Positions 62,946 through 64,000 of a DNA stretch of 64,000 nt are shown one piece after another (within the stretch, counting starts at the first letter, position 1; each line of letters opens with the position of its first letter). A program made the translations under genes and the position numbers. Location of the stretch: positions 1 through 64,000 of the forward strand of contig CAYFHO010000008.1 of the NCBI GenBank assembly GCA_964342825.1, read 5' to 3'. The notes below the pieces were generated by a model that worked only from the letters and a program-made list of their open reading frames with translations, was not told where the DNA came from and did not search any database. Source of the stretch: AAA164-E04 sp964342825. Its GTDB lineage: Bacteria > Verrucomicrobiota > Verrucomicrobiia > Limisphaerales > AAA164-E04.

Positions 62946-64000
62946 CTATTCGAGTGTGTCAATGATCGAAGGAAACTGTTCCAAAGTTTTGGGCATTCGC
63001 TCAAGATCGAACTCCTGAACCTGCTGCGCGAGTGTCGCTGCGTATTTTTCGAGTTCTTTCCATTTCCCTTTTTCAGCGATGCCCAGTAATGAGTCAGCAA
63101 AGATTTCAATTTCATCCATGTCCTTTCGTTTTAAAAGCCCCGGCCATGTATGAGTATAAGCCTCTTTCAGTTCAATTTTGAGAGCTGGACGCAAAGCCAT
63201 CTCTTCAGGGGAGATTTTGTCGTCAAGATTTGTCCTTACTTTAACGGTTGGACCTGATGCTTTCTCTGTTGATCCCGGTTTTGTTTTCTGAGGAAGAAAG
63301 TTTTTCAATTCCAGAACAAGTTCCTCTTGTTTGAATGGTTTTCGAATGAATCCGTCGCAGGTTTTCCGCGCTTTGGTCTCCTGATCGTGAAAGGAAGATG
63401 CGGTGACTGCGATCACTGGAATATGTTTTAAAGTGTCGTTCGACTTCAGCAGAGATGTGGCTTGGTATCCATCCATTTCCGGCATGCGCATATCCATGAG
63501 TATGACGTCCGGCAGGTGCTTGGTTGCGAGTTGCAGAGCCTCGCGGCCATTGTTGGCGGTCCATACTTTGTGATCAGTTGACTCAAATAATCCTTTGAGT
63601 AAATCTCGATTCAATTCTATATCGTCCACCACCAGGATTTTTGATGGAGCAAATTGAGTCAGATCACCTTCACTATCCATCACTGGTAAGGATTCGTTGA
63701 CCAGGTTTGTGACTTTGGTGTCAGGAAATTTGAATCGAAAAGTGGTTCCTTGATCCTGTTCACTTTCGATTTCAATGCTGCCCTTCATCATCTCGGTCAG
63801 ACGCCTGGTGATGGCCAGTCCCAGTCCCGTACCACCAAACTGGCGAGTGGATTGGCCGGCTACTTGTGTGAATGCCTGAAAGACAAGTTCACGTTGGTTT
63901 TCAGGTATGCCTATGCCAGTGTCAGAGACTTCAAGCATCAGGCTCACGGATTTTGTTTCTGGTTCTCCTTTCTCAAAACGTTTCTGTGAATTCGGCCCTG
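62946..64000 (-). CDS. Hybrid sensor histidine kinase, C-terminal part (runs off the right edge)
   Basis: The frame stays open to the end of the window with no stop, and the visible part opens inside a HATPase domain (SDTGIGIP, then FGGTGLGLAITRRL), so the gene is cut. A receiver domain follows (VVDD, phospho-Asp in ILMDMRMPEMDG, Lys in FIRKPF). The last 80 residues are helical and acidic, of the kind seen after the receiver in BarA-like hybrids, without a clear Hpt histidine. The sensor and HisKA parts lie outside. Confidence 0.9.
   Translation of the reverse strand, partial: GPNSQKRFEKGEPETKSVSLMLEVSDTGIGIPENQRELVFQAFTQVAGQSTRQFGGTGLGLAITRRLTEMMKGSIEIESEQDQGTTFRFKFPDTKVTNLVNESLPVMDSEGDLTQFAPSKILVVDDIELNRDLLKGLFESTDHKVWTANNGREALQLATKHLPDVILMDMRMPEMDGYQATSLLKSNDTLKHIPVIAVTASSFHDQETKARKTCDGFIRKPFKQEELVLELKNFLPQKTKPGSTEKASGPTVKVRTNLDDKISPEEMALRPALKIELKEAYTHTWPGLLKRKDMDEIEIFADSLLGIAEKGKWKELEKYAATLAQQVQEFDLERMPKTLEQFPSIIDTLE

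Noticed and set aside
1..64000. tRNA, rRNA, CRISPR, prophage or transposon
   Set aside because: I looked through the gaps and gene products and saw no cloverleaf-like gene, direct-repeat array, integrase or transposase; a covariance-model scan could still find a small RNA.

Overview
The window looks like a chromosomal piece of a Verrucomicrobiota (PVC-group) bacterium. The evidence is three secreted FGly-type sulfatases, a tandem DUF1080 protein, a PVC-type c-type cytochrome/dehydrogenase, a Tat-exported Gfo/Idh oxidoreductase, an isolated pseudopilin-like secreted protein and a DUF5069 protein. A finer placement is not possible from the sequence alone. I saw no rRNA, tRNA, CRISPR, phage or insertion sequence. 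Coding density is high and base composition looks even, so this reads as core chromosome with a glycan-degrading overlay.

Layout. 0.3-4.3 kb: exported glycan genes (SASA esterase, beta-propeller, sulfatase). 4.6-9.0 kb: a very large hybrid sensor kinase with an exported region that looks like repeated OB-fold domains. 9.2-13.7 kb, minus strand: DUF1080 protein with a clear terminator, pyrF, and a sulfatase fused to an SGNH hydrolase. 13.8-19.6 kb, plus strand: ClcB-like channel, PVC cytochrome, metallophosphatase. 19.7-24.2 kb: methyltransferase and lipid kinase, a membrane-anchored nuclease-fold protein with a degraded active site, and a prolyl oligopeptidase. 24.3-29.7 kb: zwf, pgl, cstA, nadD, rsfS. 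29.8-34.7 kb, minus strand: BatD-like protein, two VWA proteins, purF, DUF5069. 35-39.3 kb: LOG protein, Gfo/Idh oxidoreductase, cation/proton antiporter. 39.3-40.0 kb: pseudopilin-like protein.

40.3-47.5 kb is the most striking part. A tightly overlapping set encodes a GH84 O-GlcNAcase-like enzyme, a GNAT protein, a PTS EIIC permease and an EF-hand membrane protein, followed by an iduronate-sulfatase-like enzyme and a second Gfo/Idh oxidoreductase. The GH84 and GNAT proteins together match human OGA from end to end (catalytic domain, helical stalk, HAT-like domain), with the gene break in the stalk-HAT linker. The GH84 enzyme has no signal peptide while the sulfatase does. This suggests desulfation outside the inner membrane, import (perhaps through the EIIC) and hydrolysis in the cytoplasm.

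47.5-50.5 kb, minus strand: DinB-like, DedA, membrane-anchored ATP-grasp and NRDE/TANGO2-like genes. 50.6-54.7 kb: rex and two tandem CPA2 antiporters. 54.9-61.7 kb: clpB, a gene for only the C-terminal half of CarB, a TolC-like protein and a YkgJ-type cysteine-cluster protein. 61.9-64 kb, minus strand: a receiver-kinase protein and a hybrid kinase that runs off the right edge.

Roles taken together: acquisition and breakdown of sulfated or acetylated glycans, central carbon entry (zwf, pgl, cstA), ion and pH homeostasis (one ClC, three cation/proton antiporters), redox control (rex) and signal transduction.
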